Assembly: GCF_030818695.1 (NCBI RefSeq)
Contig: NZ_JAUTAR010000001.1
Location: forward strand, 3,280,501-3,344,500
Direction: 5' to 3'
DNA: 64,000 bases
DNA from: Chryseobacterium sp. SORGH_AS_0447
Lineage (GTDB): Bacteria; Bacteroidota; Bacteroidia; Flavobacteriales; Weeksellaceae
How positions within the stretch are numbered: the stretch's first letter is position 1; every line of letters begins with the position of its first letter. The translations under genes and the position numbers were made by a program. Positions 9,403-18,436 of the stretch are shown here, piece by piece. The notes under the pieces are model-generated. The model saw nothing but the letters and a program-made list of their open reading frames with translations, searched no databases and was not told the origin of the DNA.

Positions 9403-10068
9403 ATGGTACAGAAAAAAGTTTTACAGAAGCTTACCAACCCCGAACTCGAGCAGTACTTACGGCAAGACAGCCGGTTTACGCCGGAGGCGATTAAACTGGC
9501 AGCTGAAATTCTCGAGGAAAGAGACCGGATTTTTACGGATGATGAAAAATTTCGTATCCGGGAGATTATCAGAACAAAAAATGAAGACGAAGAGCGTAAA
9601 AGACTGGAGCACGAAGAATTGCAGAAAGATCACATTACTGACGATCCTGCAGCCATCCGGCTGCACTCCAGAGAATTGATTATGTTTTTCGGCCTGTGTT
9701 TGGGATTTTTGTCCGGCGCGGTTCTTCTCAGCCTGAATCTCTTCAAACTAAAAAAATACAGAGAAGGTACTTGCATTATTTTCCTTGGCATTACGTATTC
9801 TATCCTTCAATATTTTGTTGTTCCGTTACTGCATGAAACAAAAAACACAGGAAGAGCAGCCGCTTTAAACCGGAATCCCGAATTATTATTTGCCGTTATG
9901 GGGTTTTTACTGCTTTATTTCCTATGGCTGGAAACCATAAAGAAGCTTCCTTACCGTAAGAATTCATTATTAGTCCCGATTATGATCGGATTGTTATCCA
10001 TTTTTTTCAGTTACATAAATTATTATGGGTACTCCCCATCTTATATCTTCGTTATTTTGGCCAGGTAA
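9403..10068 (+). CDS. Small four-helix integral membrane protein, function unknown
   Basis: It has 221 residues from the ATG at 9403 (MVQKKVLQKL). A longer start at 9382 would lie inside the metG terminator and is rejected. The N-terminal ~85 residues are soluble, highly charged and helical (EILEERDRIFTDDEKFRIRE). Four hydrophobic segments follow (about residues 95-118, 126-147, 163-182, 193-212). I recognise no family. It overlaps the convergent methyltransferase gene by 28 bp. Confidence 0.65.
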   Translation: MVQKKVLQKLTNPELEQYLRQDSRFTPEAIKLAAEILEERDRIFTDDEKFRIREIIRTKNEDEERKRLEHEELQKDHITDDPAAIRLHSRELIMFFGLCLGFLSGAVLLSLNLFKLKKYREGTCIIFLGITYSILQYFVVPLLHETKNTGRAAALNRNPELLFAVMGFLLLYFLWLETIKKLPYRKNSLLVPIMIGLLSIFFSYINYYGYSPSYIFVILAR

Positions 10069-10745
10069 GAATCTTCTTCCTGCAAAATTTTCTCAATTTT
10101 AAATCCATTATTCTCAGCTGCATTTTTTAAGGTATTGAAATCGAGATACAGCCATTTGATCGGATCTTCGGATTCTCCTTTATAATGCACGATGTAATCC
10201 AGTTCACCGTAGTATCCTTCTGCAGGAATATAAACGCCGCCGTCTTCATCCTCGTCAAACATATAAAGAATATCGGTACTGTCGATTAAGACCTGGCCTT
10301 TTGCATTTAGTAAAGAATATAATTTTTTCAGGTAAATATCGATCACCTGAAGGCTCTGGAAAATCCCCGTTCCGTTCATCAACAGGAGAATGGTATCAAA
10401 TGTCCCCTCCGAAAAATAAAGCATGTTTTCAGCAACTGCTTTTTTAATGCCTCTCAGCTTACATACTTCGATAGATTTGGGGGAAATATCCAGTGCGGTA
10501 ACGTCCAGGTTTCTTTCGTTCTGGAGATACAAAGCGTGAGAACCTGCTCCTGCCCCAATATCAAGAACCTTTCCCTGAGCAAGTTTCAGAGCTTTCTGCT
10601 CGATCTTATTCATCTGATTAAAATCACGGAAGAGATAGTTTACCGGAAGTTCATCCAGTTCGGAAATGGAAGTTTCGGTCTGCAGGTCTTCGGGATTTTC
10701 GTTGTGGTAATAATCCCAGATGGCCTTGCCCATTAGATCTTTCAT
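10041..10745 (-). CDS. Class I SAM-dependent methyltransferase
   Basis: This is a 234-residue protein with the SAM-binding motif I VLDIGAGAGSHAL at residues 60-72, an acidic residue at the end of strand 2 (VTALDISPKSIEV) and a motif similar to post-motif I further on (FDTILLLMNG). That is the Rossmann-like core of class I methyltransferases. Nothing in the sequence fixes the substrate. It is a single gene, convergent with and slightly overlapping the membrane-protein gene before it. Confidence 0.85.
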   Translation of the reverse strand: MKDLMGKAIWDYYHNENPEDLQTETSISELDELPVNYLFRDFNQMNKIEQKALKLAQGKVLDIGAGAGSHALYLQNERNLDVTALDISPKSIEVCKLRGIKKAVAENMLYFSEGTFDTILLLMNGTGIFQSLQVIDIYLKKLYSLLNAKGQVLIDSTDILYMFDEDEDGGVYIPAEGYYGELDYIVHYKGESEDPIKWLYLDFNTLKNAAENNGFKIEKILQEEDSYLAKITKI

Positions 10746-11104
10746 AGTTTTATTTAAACTGCAAAGATAAGGTTTGAATTTTTATCATGGACTATTTGAC
10801 CAGACCAGTGTATCCTTTACCAATTTTTCCATTTAATCCGCTTTGATCATCCTGATGTTTCTGTGGTGATTGAGGCTCTCGAAATCACCTGTCCTGCTCC
10901 CTAGCCCCGATTGGCGCGGCATCCTTTTTTCGGTGTGGGTTAAGCATGGAGAAAAAAGATACAGCAGAAAGCGGGAAAAAGCTCCTCATAATGATGAGTA
11001 ATAAGTAATGGGTATGGGTTAATAGGAAAATTATATTACTATAAACGCAAAGCCCCACTTTACGATGTAAGATGGAGCTTTGCTGAATGAAAAACAAGGT
11101 TTCT
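10746..11104. repeat. Gene-free stretch with degenerate intergenic repeats
   Basis: This 359-bp gap has no convincing gene. At about 10900-10935 a GC-richer block (CCTAGCCCCGATTGGCGCGG, then CATCCTTTTTT) resembles a dispersed intergenic element I associate with flavobacterial genomes. At 10994-11020 there is a degenerate 7-nt array (ATGAGTA, ATAAGTA, ATGGGT-, ATGGGTT). At 11046-11082 an imperfect inverted repeat (GCAAAGC ... GCTTTGC) may end the efflux operon transcript. Confidence 0.45.
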
Positions 11105-12697
11105 TTATAATGCAGGTCCTGCCGCATCTTTTATTTCTTCCGATAATCTTTTTCTTTCCATCAGGCGTTTTCGGGCGATAACCGATTTTCCGCTCAGCAG
11201 TCTTACAAATCTTGCGGAGATAAAGCGCTCTCTGCCGAAATGATGGGTTAAAACATATCCCAGAATTCCGAAACCGGCCACAACGATGTAGCCGAAGATC
11301 TTTTTGTTGGCCGCAAGAATGGCATTCAGCTGGATGGTTTTCAGGTTGGCTGCAACATTCTGGGAAGTGACCGTCATTCCGTCCATATACACGGCGAGGT
11401 CTCCCAAACTTACCACTTGAAAACGGTATTGAAACCACGAAAATAAGGCTGAAAACAAACCGATCGTTAGAAAGGTCCGCCAAACCAAAGCCAGGCCGAT
11501 GGCCGCCAGCATATCGTCCAGCTCCAGTTTATCCAGCGTATAATACCAGACCGAGATAAACAATGCCGTCATTCCAAAGCCTTTTAAAAACAACGGCAGA
11601 TACCAGTTTTCATAATTAAATTCCAGTACCATCGAGAAATACATAATGATTGAATATCCCACCATGGCTGCAAACCCGGAAAAGATATACATCTTTAAAG
11701 GCTTGTCTTTTTTAAACCAGAAAACAGCGATGGCTCCGGCAAGCAGAATCCCAGGGATCATCAACAGGTTCAGTCGGGCATTGGTTAGCTGATCATACCC
11801 CAGGACACCGACGGCAAAGATATTCTGAACGGAGGCCGTTGCCATAAACATGCCCAGACAAAGCAGCATAAACAAACCGTGAAGTACATTGTTTCTGGAG
11901 AAAATTTTAAATGACAGATAAGGTCTTTTCAGATGCGTCTGGCGGATAACCAACAGAGCAAAGCTTACAAAAGCGGCAATTCCTGCATTGATAATTTTTG
12001 TTGAATTCAGCCAATCCTGCTGTTTCCCGAATGCGAATACATAGGCAGAGAACATAAACGTTGAAACGAAGAGCAAAATGCTCAGCCAGTCGATGTAGTG
12101 CAGCGGTACCTTCAGCGCAAAGTATTTATCGTGCATAAAAATCCACTGCATCAATGCCATAACCAGACATAAAACCGATACGATCATGAAAAACTGCTGC
12201 CAGTTGTAGAGCATGGAAACTTCTACGGCCAGGTAGCCTACAACCTGGTTGATAACCAGCACAAAGGCATAAAATACCCCGTAAAACATTCCCCGGTTTC
12301 CGATCATTGCCATAACGGGCAAAAACAGCTCGATGGCAACGATCATTTTGCAAAAGCCAATCAGCACCGAACTCCCGATAATGACTGATGGTTCTGAAGT
12401 CGTGGCATTGATATAATTCAGTATGCTGAGCAAAACCAGCACCAGGGTGAGTTTATCCCGGACTTTGAATCGCATTTTCAGTCTTAAAACAATCGGCATT
12501 GCAGCACCCATCCCGATCGTTGTCGCATAGTTGGCCCATATGTAATATTCCGAAAGCATTCCGGTTCCACCCACCATATAGCTGATGTTCCCCGTATACA
12601 CTCCGCCCAACGGCATTACGATAGCCATCAGGAGAACAATGAGCAAAAGCTGGACGAGTTTCGGCACCCAATCGCTGTATAATCCTTTATTGTACAT
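11105..12697 (-). CDS. EmrB-like MFS inner-membrane pump (DHA2 family)
   Basis: This 530-residue, very hydrophobic protein has about 14 predicted membrane segments, as in DHA2 drug:proton antiporters. The N-terminal part (MAIVMPLGGVYTGNISYMVG) and the 14-TM length fit the Bacteroidota EmrB-like group. Upstream genes encode the periplasmic adaptor and the outer-membrane channel, so it should export drugs or other amphiphiles across both membranes. It lies 96 bp downstream of the HlyD gene; that gap contains a 7-nt-periodic inverted repeat. The substrate cannot be read from the sequence. Confidence 0.88.
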   Translation of the reverse strand: MYNKGLYSDWVPKLVQLLLIVLLMAIVMPLGGVYTGNISYMVGGTGMLSEYYIWANYATTIGMGAAMPIVLRLKMRFKVRDKLTLVLVLLSILNYINATTSEPSVIIGSSVLIGFCKMIVAIELFLPVMAMIGNRGMFYGVFYAFVLVINQVVGYLAVEVSMLYNWQQFFMIVSVLCLVMALMQWIFMHDKYFALKVPLHYIDWLSILLFVSTFMFSAYVFAFGKQQDWLNSTKIINAGIAAFVSFALLVIRQTHLKRPYLSFKIFSRNNVLHGLFMLLCLGMFMATASVQNIFAVGVLGYDQLTNARLNLLMIPGILLAGAIAVFWFKKDKPLKMYIFSGFAAMVGYSIIMYFSMVLEFNYENWYLPLFLKGFGMTALFISVWYYTLDKLELDDMLAAIGLALVWRTFLTIGLFSALFSWFQYRFQVVSLGDLAVYMDGMTVTSQNVAANLKTIQLNAILAANKKIFGYIVVAGFGILGYVLTHHFGRERFISARFVRLLSGKSVIARKRLMERKRLSEEIKDAAGPAL

Positions 12698-12721
12698 AGT
12701 TTATTTAAATTGTATATAGGC

Positions 12722-12795
12722 TCGAAGCTGGATGTGGGGAGCTGGATGTAATACACTTTGGAACTTCAAGCTTCCCGCATCCATCACCCAGCCTT
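12722..12795. repeat. Inverted 7-nt-periodic repeat between HlyD and MFS genes
   Basis: The left half reads in 7-nt steps around AGCTGGA/TGTGGGG/AGCTGGA. The right half is its approximate reverse complement (GCTTCCCGCATCCATCACCC). Together they can fold back. It sits inside the efflux operon and may dampen read-through into the pump gene. It belongs with the other heptameric arrays in the window. Confidence 0.5.
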
Positions 12796-13909
12796 ACTTT
12801 TTAATCGCAATATTCATGTTCATCCCGGCGCTCAGCTTTTCAATATCTTCTTTTTTATTGGAACCGGTAAATTCTATCCTTACCGGAATCCTTTGCTGAA
12901 CCTTGATGAAATTTCCCGTAGAGTTATCGGTAGGCACACTTGAATACCTTGACCCTGTAGCCGCAGAGATGGCGGTCACTACTCCTTCAAACTGCTTTCC
13001 ACCGAGTGCATCGGCCGTCATCATCATTTTTTCACCGATTTTCACGTTCGGCATCTGGCTTTCCAGGAAATTGGCGGTTACCCACTTCTGCTGGTTTAAA
13101 ACAATGGTTGCCACCTGCTGTCCCGGCTGGATCAGCTGTCCTTCGGAAATTGTTCTTCTCCCCATGACCCCGTCGTAAGGGGCAGTGATTACCGTATACG
13201 AAAGATTGATTTTTGCCATATCCAGAGCCGATTTTGTTCTTTTGATCTCAGCATCGATAATTCCGAATTTGCTTTTCACCTCGGTAGTAGAAAGGTTAGC
13301 TGATCTTTTCTGATTAACCAGAGTTTCGTAAGCCGCTTTCTGCGCATCATACTCCGTTTTCACCTGGTCGTACTGCTGGCGGGTTACCGCTTCGGAGGCC
13401 AATAAATTTTTATAACGGTTTAAATTCTGTTCCGCATTCCACAGCCTGGCTTTTGCTCCGGCTATATTGGATTCCATCACATTCACGTTGTTGGAAACGG
13501 TATTTACCGATGAGTTGGTGGCCGCACGCTGGGCCAGCGCATTCTGATAGGCTGCTTCCGCCTGCCCGATCTGCGTTAGAATTTCACGGTCGTCGAGAAC
13601 TACAAGCGTATCCCCTTTTTTTACCTTTTGGTGCTCAATGAATTTAATTTCTTTAATGTAGGCCGAAACCCTTGTGTTGATCGGGTTGATGAATTCCTCT
13701 ACTTGCGCCGCTTCCGTGTAGGTTTTGTCGCCGATGTGGAAATATTGGGCAATCAGCCAGTACAGTCCGAAGCCGATCACGGCAAATACGACGATATTGG
13801 AAATAATTGCTTTTGCTTTATTTTTCTTCCTTGCCTTTTTATTGGCTGCACCTCCCGGATTAGCGGGAGCCTGTTGTGCCTGTGTTGTATTTTGTTTCTT
13901 GTTTTCCAT
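12794..13909 (-). CDS. HlyD/EmrA family periplasmic adaptor of efflux system
   Basis: This is a 371-residue membrane-fusion protein. A short Lys-rich cytoplasmic tail is followed by one membrane anchor (about residues 33-53) and then by a lipoyl half-motif, a long coiled-coil hairpin (about 110-220, AYQNALAQRAA ... KRTKSALDMAK) and the second lipoyl half (TAPYDGVMGRRTISEGQLI). The beta-barrel domain ends in VRIEFTG. This is the order in EmrA/HlyD. It joins the MFS pump to the TolC-like channel. It starts 18 bp after the TolC gene. Confidence 0.93.
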   Translation of the reverse strand: MENKKQNTTQAQQAPANPGGAANKKARKKNKAKAIISNIVVFAVIGFGLYWLIAQYFHIGDKTYTEAAQVEEFINPINTRVSAYIKEIKFIEHQKVKKGDTLVVLDDREILTQIGQAEAAYQNALAQRAATNSSVNTVSNNVNVMESNIAGAKARLWNAEQNLNRYKNLLASEAVTRQQYDQVKTEYDAQKAAYETLVNQKRSANLSTTEVKSKFGIIDAEIKRTKSALDMAKINLSYTVITAPYDGVMGRRTISEGQLIQPGQQVATIVLNQQKWVTANFLESQMPNVKIGEKMMMTADALGGKQFEGVVTAISAATGSRYSSVPTDNSTGNFIKVQQRIPVRIEFTGSNKKEDIEKLSAGMNMNIAIKK

Positions 13910-13927
13910 TATTTTGAGTTTTAAAAA

Positions 13928-15238
13928 TTATAGCGTTCCGGTAGATTTTAAAAGATTATAGTATTGATACAGCATATTGATTTCTGCATTGGCATAATCC
14001 AGCTCCGATTGAAGTTTCTGGTTCTGCGCATCGATCATTTCGGCTTGTACGGCCAATTGATTGAGGTATTTGGCTTCCGTAATCTTATAGTTCTCCTCGG
14101 CCAGCTTTTTGGCATCATTCAGGATGTCTGCCTGCTGGATCGATTCCTGGTATTTTACATAAGCTGCATTTACCGCCATATCAATATTCTGCTGCGTAAG
14201 CGTCATGGCATCACCCGCCTGGTTTTTCTGAATTTCACCCAGCTTTACCCTTTCCTTCGTTTTATACAGGTTATCGATATTATAGCTGAGAGAGATCCCG
14301 GTCTGCCATCCGCCTGCATACATATCCAGGACGGGATTCCGTGTGGTAATGGGCCGTTGAACAGAATACCCTCCGAAACCGGCGATGGTAGGCATCTTAT
14401 CGGTCTTGATAATTTCGATGTTCTTATCGGCAACTTCGATGTTGGTCTTGGCAGACTTCAGTAAAGGATTACTTTCGTGGGCGAGGTTCAGGTAATACGG
14501 CATTCCGATTCCGGCCTCTTTTATTTCTAGGCTCTCAACCGGAATAATTTCGGTATCTTCCGGTAATCCTAAAGCAATATTCAGATTGTAATTCAGGATC
14601 TTTCTGTTGTTGATTAAAGTTAAAATCCCCTGGTCCAGGTTTTTGATGGCCAATTCACCACGGATGACCTCATTCCGGGTAACCATCCCCTGCTGATAGA
14701 ATTTCTGGATATTTTTCAGCCTTTCCTGGGCGAGTTTTTTGTTGTTCTCAAAAACTTTCTGCTGGTTGATAATTTTATAGACATCCAGGTAATTGGAAAT
14801 TACGAGAAACTTCACATCCTGTTTATTCTTTTCCAGATCAAGCTCGGAAAGCTGTTCGCGGAGCCCGGCCATTTCTATTGATCTGTTGACCAATCCTCCT
14901 TTAAAGATCAGTTGGGTAGCCTGTACCGCGTATGAACTTCCGTAGTGTGGCATCGCAATAGTGGTTGTGTTGGAAAAATCTTTATCAATAGCCAATGCGT
15001 CACCCAGATAAAACTGGCTCATCGAAGCCGTTATCGCGGGTAATTTCTGAAGTTTTACGATTTCTTTATTCTGCCTTGCAATATCGATGTTTTGTGCGGA
15101 AACTTTTAACTGCTGATGATTCTGTACGGCAAGTCCGGCCGCTTCGTCTGCGGTCATCTGCCTTATTTCCTGTGAAAAAAACAGCGCAGGAAATAACCCT
15201 ATCACGAGTGACAGTGCTGTTTTTATGTTCTTTACCAT
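13928..15238 (-). CDS. TolC-family outer-membrane efflux channel
   Basis: This is a 436-residue outer-membrane efflux protein with a cleavable signal (residues 1-22, FPALFFSQ) and two OEP repeats of long helices (AVQNHQQLKVSAQNIDIARQ near the N-terminus; a matching SNPLLKSAKTNIEVADKNIE near residue 260). It forms the trimeric exit duct for the HlyD/MFS pair encoded downstream. It is the first gene of the structural operon and lies 89 bp after the AraC regulator gene on the same strand. Confidence 0.92.
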   Translation of the reverse strand: MVKNIKTALSLVIGLFPALFFSQEIRQMTADEAAGLAVQNHQQLKVSAQNIDIARQNKEIVKLQKLPAITASMSQFYLGDALAIDKDFSNTTTIAMPHYGSSYAVQATQLIFKGGLVNRSIEMAGLREQLSELDLEKNKQDVKFLVISNYLDVYKIINQQKVFENNKKLAQERLKNIQKFYQQGMVTRNEVIRGELAIKNLDQGILTLINNRKILNYNLNIALGLPEDTEIIPVESLEIKEAGIGMPYYLNLAHESNPLLKSAKTNIEVADKNIEIIKTDKMPTIAGFGGYSVQRPITTRNPVLDMYAGGWQTGISLSYNIDNLYKTKERVKLGEIQKNQAGDAMTLTQQNIDMAVNAAYVKYQESIQQADILNDAKKLAEENYKITEAKYLNQLAVQAEMIDAQNQKLQSELDYANAEINMLYQYYNLLKSTGTL

Positions 15239-15327
15239 GTTACCTTGTTTTACAGATACAAAGGTAGGACAGCTACAAACTCAAACAAATGTTTAAGAAC
15301 TGGAAAAAGATGTTCAAATGTAAGATT

Positions 15328-16173
15328 TCAGCTTTCGAACTGCTTTCTGTAATCGGAAGGACTTTCTCCCAGGTGTTTTTTGAAAAAGTGTGAAAAAGAA
15401 TACGGATCGCTGAAACCAAGTATGGAAGAAATCTCGGAAACAGGCTTACTGGACGAATTCAGCAACACTTTAGCCTCGTTCGCTACAATCAGTGCAATGA
15501 CCTGGCTCGCAGACTTTCCCGTAATATCTTTTACCACCGCCGAAAGATGTCTGGTTGTCATAGACTGACGTTGAGCATAAAATTCAAGACTTCGTTGGGT
15601 CTGGTGATATTTTGACAGGTCATTCAGGAAAATGAAAACAATTTCTTCCTGTCTCGACATCTGGCTCATGGAATTGCTGTCCTCTTTCGAAATAATTCCG
15701 GCCATCTGATAGCAGAATACGGAGAACAGATGTTCCACGATCTCTTTTTTATACGTCATCTCCGTCTCCGAATCCAGGATGTATTTCAGAAAATTAACGC
15801 TCTTCCACACCACATCCATTTCGGCAGGCTCAAAAGGCACCCCGATATTCATCTGCTGCCTGAAATAGCGGTAGGTAATCAACCGGTTAAACTTTAAGGA
15901 TAACGTTGAAATGAATTCCCTTTTGTAAGAAACCATCCTCGACTGGAAATCGTCGCTCACAGAAATCATTTCGTAAACCGTCTGCGGATCGGTCACCATA
16001 AACATATTGGCAGAAAGCTCCAGATCCCGGAAATGCTGCTTGAGCCTGATGGTGCCGCTTCTCACAAAGATAAATGCCGGATTATCAGGACGGAAAGGCT
16101 TATCGACAGCAATTCTCTCGAAAATATTATGTTGCGTAAAAATTTCAACGCCGAATTTTTCCAGGATAGACAT
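15328..16173 (-). CDS. AraC-family transcriptional regulator of the efflux operon
   Basis: This is a 281-residue protein with an N-terminal cupin-like sensor (about residues 20-110) and a C-terminal AraC/XylS double helix-turn-helix (about 180-281) showing SEISSILGFSDPYSFSHFFK and GESPSDYRKQF, the usual second-HTH signature. Its position directly upstream of the TolC-HlyD-MFS genes, same strand, suggests it controls them. Its promoter abuts the ATG, so the message is probably leaderless. Effector unknown. Confidence 0.9.
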   Translation of the reverse strand: MSILEKFGVEIFTQHNIFERIAVDKPFRPDNPAFIFVRSGTIRLKQHFRDLELSANMFMVTDPQTVYEMISVSDDFQSRMVSYKREFISTLSLKFNRLITYRYFRQQMNIGVPFEPAEMDVVWKSVNFLKYILDSETEMTYKKEIVEHLFSVFCYQMAGIISKEDSNSMSQMSRQEEIVFIFLNDLSKYHQTQRSLEFYAQRQSMTTRHLSAVVKDITGKSASQVIALIVANEAKVLLNSSSKPVSEISSILGFSDPYSFSHFFKKHLGESPSDYRKQFES

Positions 16174-16177
16174 AAGA

Positions 16178-16209
16178 CAAATGTAAGCAATCTGTTCAGC
16201 GATTGCAAA
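16178..16209 (-). promoter_or_regulatory. Promoter of the AraC regulator gene
   Basis: On the minus strand TTTG (16209-16206), a 20-bp spacer and TACATTTG (16185-16178) match the flavobacterial -33/-7 pattern. The -7 box ends 4 nt before the ATG at 16173, so transcription should begin at or beside the start codon. Confidence 0.7.
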
Positions 16210-16243
16210 AATTTATTATTTTAGTGTTTTCCAAATTACTGAT

Positions 16244-16717
16244 ATGAGAAAGATCGATTTACTGTTTGCTGAATATGCCGAAAGCCACAGGAATTCTACC
16301 AACAAGCTGATTCACTGGATCTGTGTTCCGCTGATTTTCTGGACCATCCTTGGTTTTATTTCTATCGTACCCTCCAAATCAATCGGGTTCCGGTATATCG
16401 GGGAAATCAGTTATGTCAGTTTTATTGCCATCGGCCTGGTTACAGTTTTTTACATGAGGCTTTCTGTATTGATCAGTCTGATCATGTTTTTCGTTATGAT
16501 TTTAATGGAAAGCTTCGCTTACGGAATCAATATCCGCTTCAAAGGAGATTCCTGGATGGTTTACCTCTCTGTTTTTATTGCCACCTGGATTTTACAGTTT
16601 GTCGGCCACAAGATCGAAGGCAAAAAGCCCTCCTTCCTGAAAGACTTACAGTTCCTGTTGGTCGGTCCGATCTGGCTCCTGAGCTTTGTTTTGAAGAAAT
16701 TAGGAATCAGGTATTAG
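16244..16717 (+). CDS. Mpo1/YGL010w-like (DUF962) membrane protein
   Basis: This is a 157-residue membrane protein with four hydrophobic segments. It shows the DUF962 pattern: an N-terminal ESHRNSTNKLIHWICVP block with conserved His residues and a C-terminal FVGHKIEGKKPSF block with another His before the last membrane helix. Yeast Mpo1 is an iron-dependent alpha-dioxygenase of 2-hydroxy fatty acids, so a role in lipid alpha-oxidation is possible but unproven in bacteria. It is divergent from the AraC gene. Confidence 0.85.
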   Translation: MRKIDLLFAEYAESHRNSTNKLIHWICVPLIFWTILGFISIVPSKSIGFRYIGEISYVSFIAIGLVTVFYMRLSVLISLIMFFVMILMESFAYGINIRFKGDSWMVYLSVFIATWILQFVGHKIEGKKPSFLKDLQFLLVGPIWLLSFVLKKLGIRY

Positions 16718-16719
16718 GG

Positions 16720-16754
16720 ATGAGTAATGAGTAATGAGTAATGAGTAATGAGTA
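16720..16754. repeat. Tandem array of five 7-bp units
   Basis: There are five exact copies of ATGAGTA just after the stop codon of the Mpo1-like gene, followed by a partial copy (ATGAAA). A degenerate array of the same unit lies at 10994-11020. Confidence 0.9.
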
Positions 16755-16946
16755 ATGAAAGTTAATGCTCTGATTAGCTTTTAGTTTATCCCTGGATTTT
16801 TTTTATTTTTACATTTCTTTTATACACGAAATGCTTTTGTTTTCTTACAATTAAACATTGTATTAGGAATAAACTTTGTCTGCCTTCACGGTTTATAACA
16901 AAATAATTTAAGCGGATATTACTACTTGGTCTCTTCCGATTCTTTA

Positions 16947-18014
16947 TTAATCTTCCAAAGCATAAACGGCAAAACTGGCGAGCCAATGGTCTCCGCCATA
17001 GTTTCCCTGAAAAAGCAAAGGCAATCCATTGTTTAAAAACCGGACCGCTGTTTTCTCAAATTCGTTTTTCAAAGGGTGATGGGCGGGAAGTGATTGGGCA
17101 ATGCCTTTCATGCACCACGCTCTGGTAAAGGACAGCCCCACCAAATGAACCGTCTGGTAATCCGACAGATCGCTTACCACCGGAATTTTTTCGATATTTT
17201 CAAGGCTTTTTTTATCGTAAAATTTATTCAGCCAGGAAACAAATTCTTTCTGTGGCAATACCCTCCGCATCAGATCAGCAATTTCCAGGCTGGGCGAAAA
17301 GAAATCCGATCCGTCCGGCTCCAGATAAGCGGGCGTTTTGGTATTGTTCAGGTAAAAATATTTAGCTTTTTCAACAAGTTGTTTCTCAAACTCTTTATCA
17401 CCGGTTGCGCGGGCCCAATCCAGTGCAAAAACCATGGCAAATGCCGTATTTGGGTGGACGCCCGTTCTATTAGGATACGTCTGTTTAGGTAAAAAAGTTT
17501 TCCAGGAACTCAGGATTTTATCGGTTAACGGTTTTAAATTCTGATGCCAGATTTTAGCCTTAGGATCATTCCAGGTAGCCAGCTCTTCATCCAGCTTTAA
17601 AAGCCACGCCCAGCCGTAGGTTCTCTCAAAGGTTCCGGTTAACTGGTACTTGGTAAAATAATCAGCTTCGGTCTGAAGGTTTTCTTTTTTAAATGAATTT
17701 TCAAGAATCGCTTCAATGTCTTTCGCTACGGATAAATTAGGCTTTGTCTTCAGCAGACGCACCAGCATCCAATGCCCGTGAACCGAGCTGTGCCAATCGA
17801 AACAGCCATAAAAACTGGGATGCAGATCTTTTGGGCTTAGCGAAACCTCATTTGCCGTATTGATGATATGTACCGTCTTATTCGGATATTCCTGATTGAT
17901 GCAATGAAGTGGTTTCTCAGATAATTTAACGGCCATTTCGTCGGTAAGTTTGGGTACTTCCTGGGCAAAGATCAGAAACGGAGCTAATGTAAAGGCTAAA
18001 AGACTTTTTTTCAT
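16947..18014 (-). CDS. DUF2891 family secreted protein
   Basis: This is a 355-residue protein with a signal peptide (residues 1-17, LAPFLIFAQ). It carries the DUF2891 signature HPSFYGCFDWHSSVHGHWML near residue 75 and a second conserved block, EPDGSDFFSPSLEIADLMRR, near residue 230. The alpha-helical make-up resembles (alpha/alpha)6 barrels of glycan-active enzymes, but no activity is established that I know of. The C-terminus (GGDHWLASFAVYALED) is complete. It is a single gene. Confidence 0.85.
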   Translation of the reverse strand: MKKSLLAFTLAPFLIFAQEVPKLTDEMAVKLSEKPLHCINQEYPNKTVHIINTANEVSLSPKDLHPSFYGCFDWHSSVHGHWMLVRLLKTKPNLSVAKDIEAILENSFKKENLQTEADYFTKYQLTGTFERTYGWAWLLKLDEELATWNDPKAKIWHQNLKPLTDKILSSWKTFLPKQTYPNRTGVHPNTAFAMVFALDWARATGDKEFEKQLVEKAKYFYLNNTKTPAYLEPDGSDFFSPSLEIADLMRRVLPQKEFVSWLNKFYDKKSLENIEKIPVVSDLSDYQTVHLVGLSFTRAWCMKGIAQSLPAHHPLKNEFEKTAVRFLNNGLPLLFQGNYGGDHWLASFAVYALED

Positions 18015-18057
18015 TTGATAAAAATAAAATATTTTCTTTATTTTACATAAAAAACAA

Positions 18058-18434
18058 ATGAATGAAAATGAAATTTCTTATCTTATAAGAAAATGTATCT
18101 TCAACGTATACAATAGCCTTGGTCCTGGTCTTTTAGAAGTGTATACCAAAAAATTTTAATTTATGAACTTGAAGAAAATGACTTAGAGATAAAGTCAGAA
18201 CTGCCAGTTCCTGTAGTTTATGATAACAAAAAATTTGATTTAAACTTTAGGGTAGATATTCTCGTCGAAAACAAGGTCATTTTAGAATTAAAATCAGTAA
18301 AAAATCTTGAAGAAATTCATTATAAGCAATTACTAACTTATCTGAAACTTTCTGATAAAAGGCTTGGGTTGCTTGTAAATTTTAATACAACGAATATTCT
18401 TGATGGAATTAAAAGAGTTGTTTATAACTTGTAA
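18058..18434 (+). pseudogene. GxxExxY-family protein gene, frameshifted
   Basis: The frame from ATG 18058 reads MNENEISYLIRKCIFNVYNS and GPGLLEVYTKKF and then stops. The continuation from about 18155 in another frame reads YELEENDLEIKSELPVPVVY, FRVDILVENKVILELKSV and QLLTYLKLSDKRLG, ending at the TAA at 18434. Together they make a full-length GxxExxY protein with a PD-(D/E)XK-like core (D...ELK). Adding one A to the A6 run at 18148-18153 restores the frame exactly (VYTKKILIYELEEND). The Ser of the usual GLLESVY is also missing. GxxExxY proteins are small nuclease-fold proteins of unknown role. A sequencing error in the A-run cannot be excluded. Confidence 0.85.
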
Positions 18435-18436
18435 TT

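Noticed and set aside
10885..11127. 80-residue frame on the minus strand in the gap before the efflux operon
   Set aside because: It runs through repeat-like sequence and overlaps the end of the pump gene; composition and lack of any motif suggest chance.
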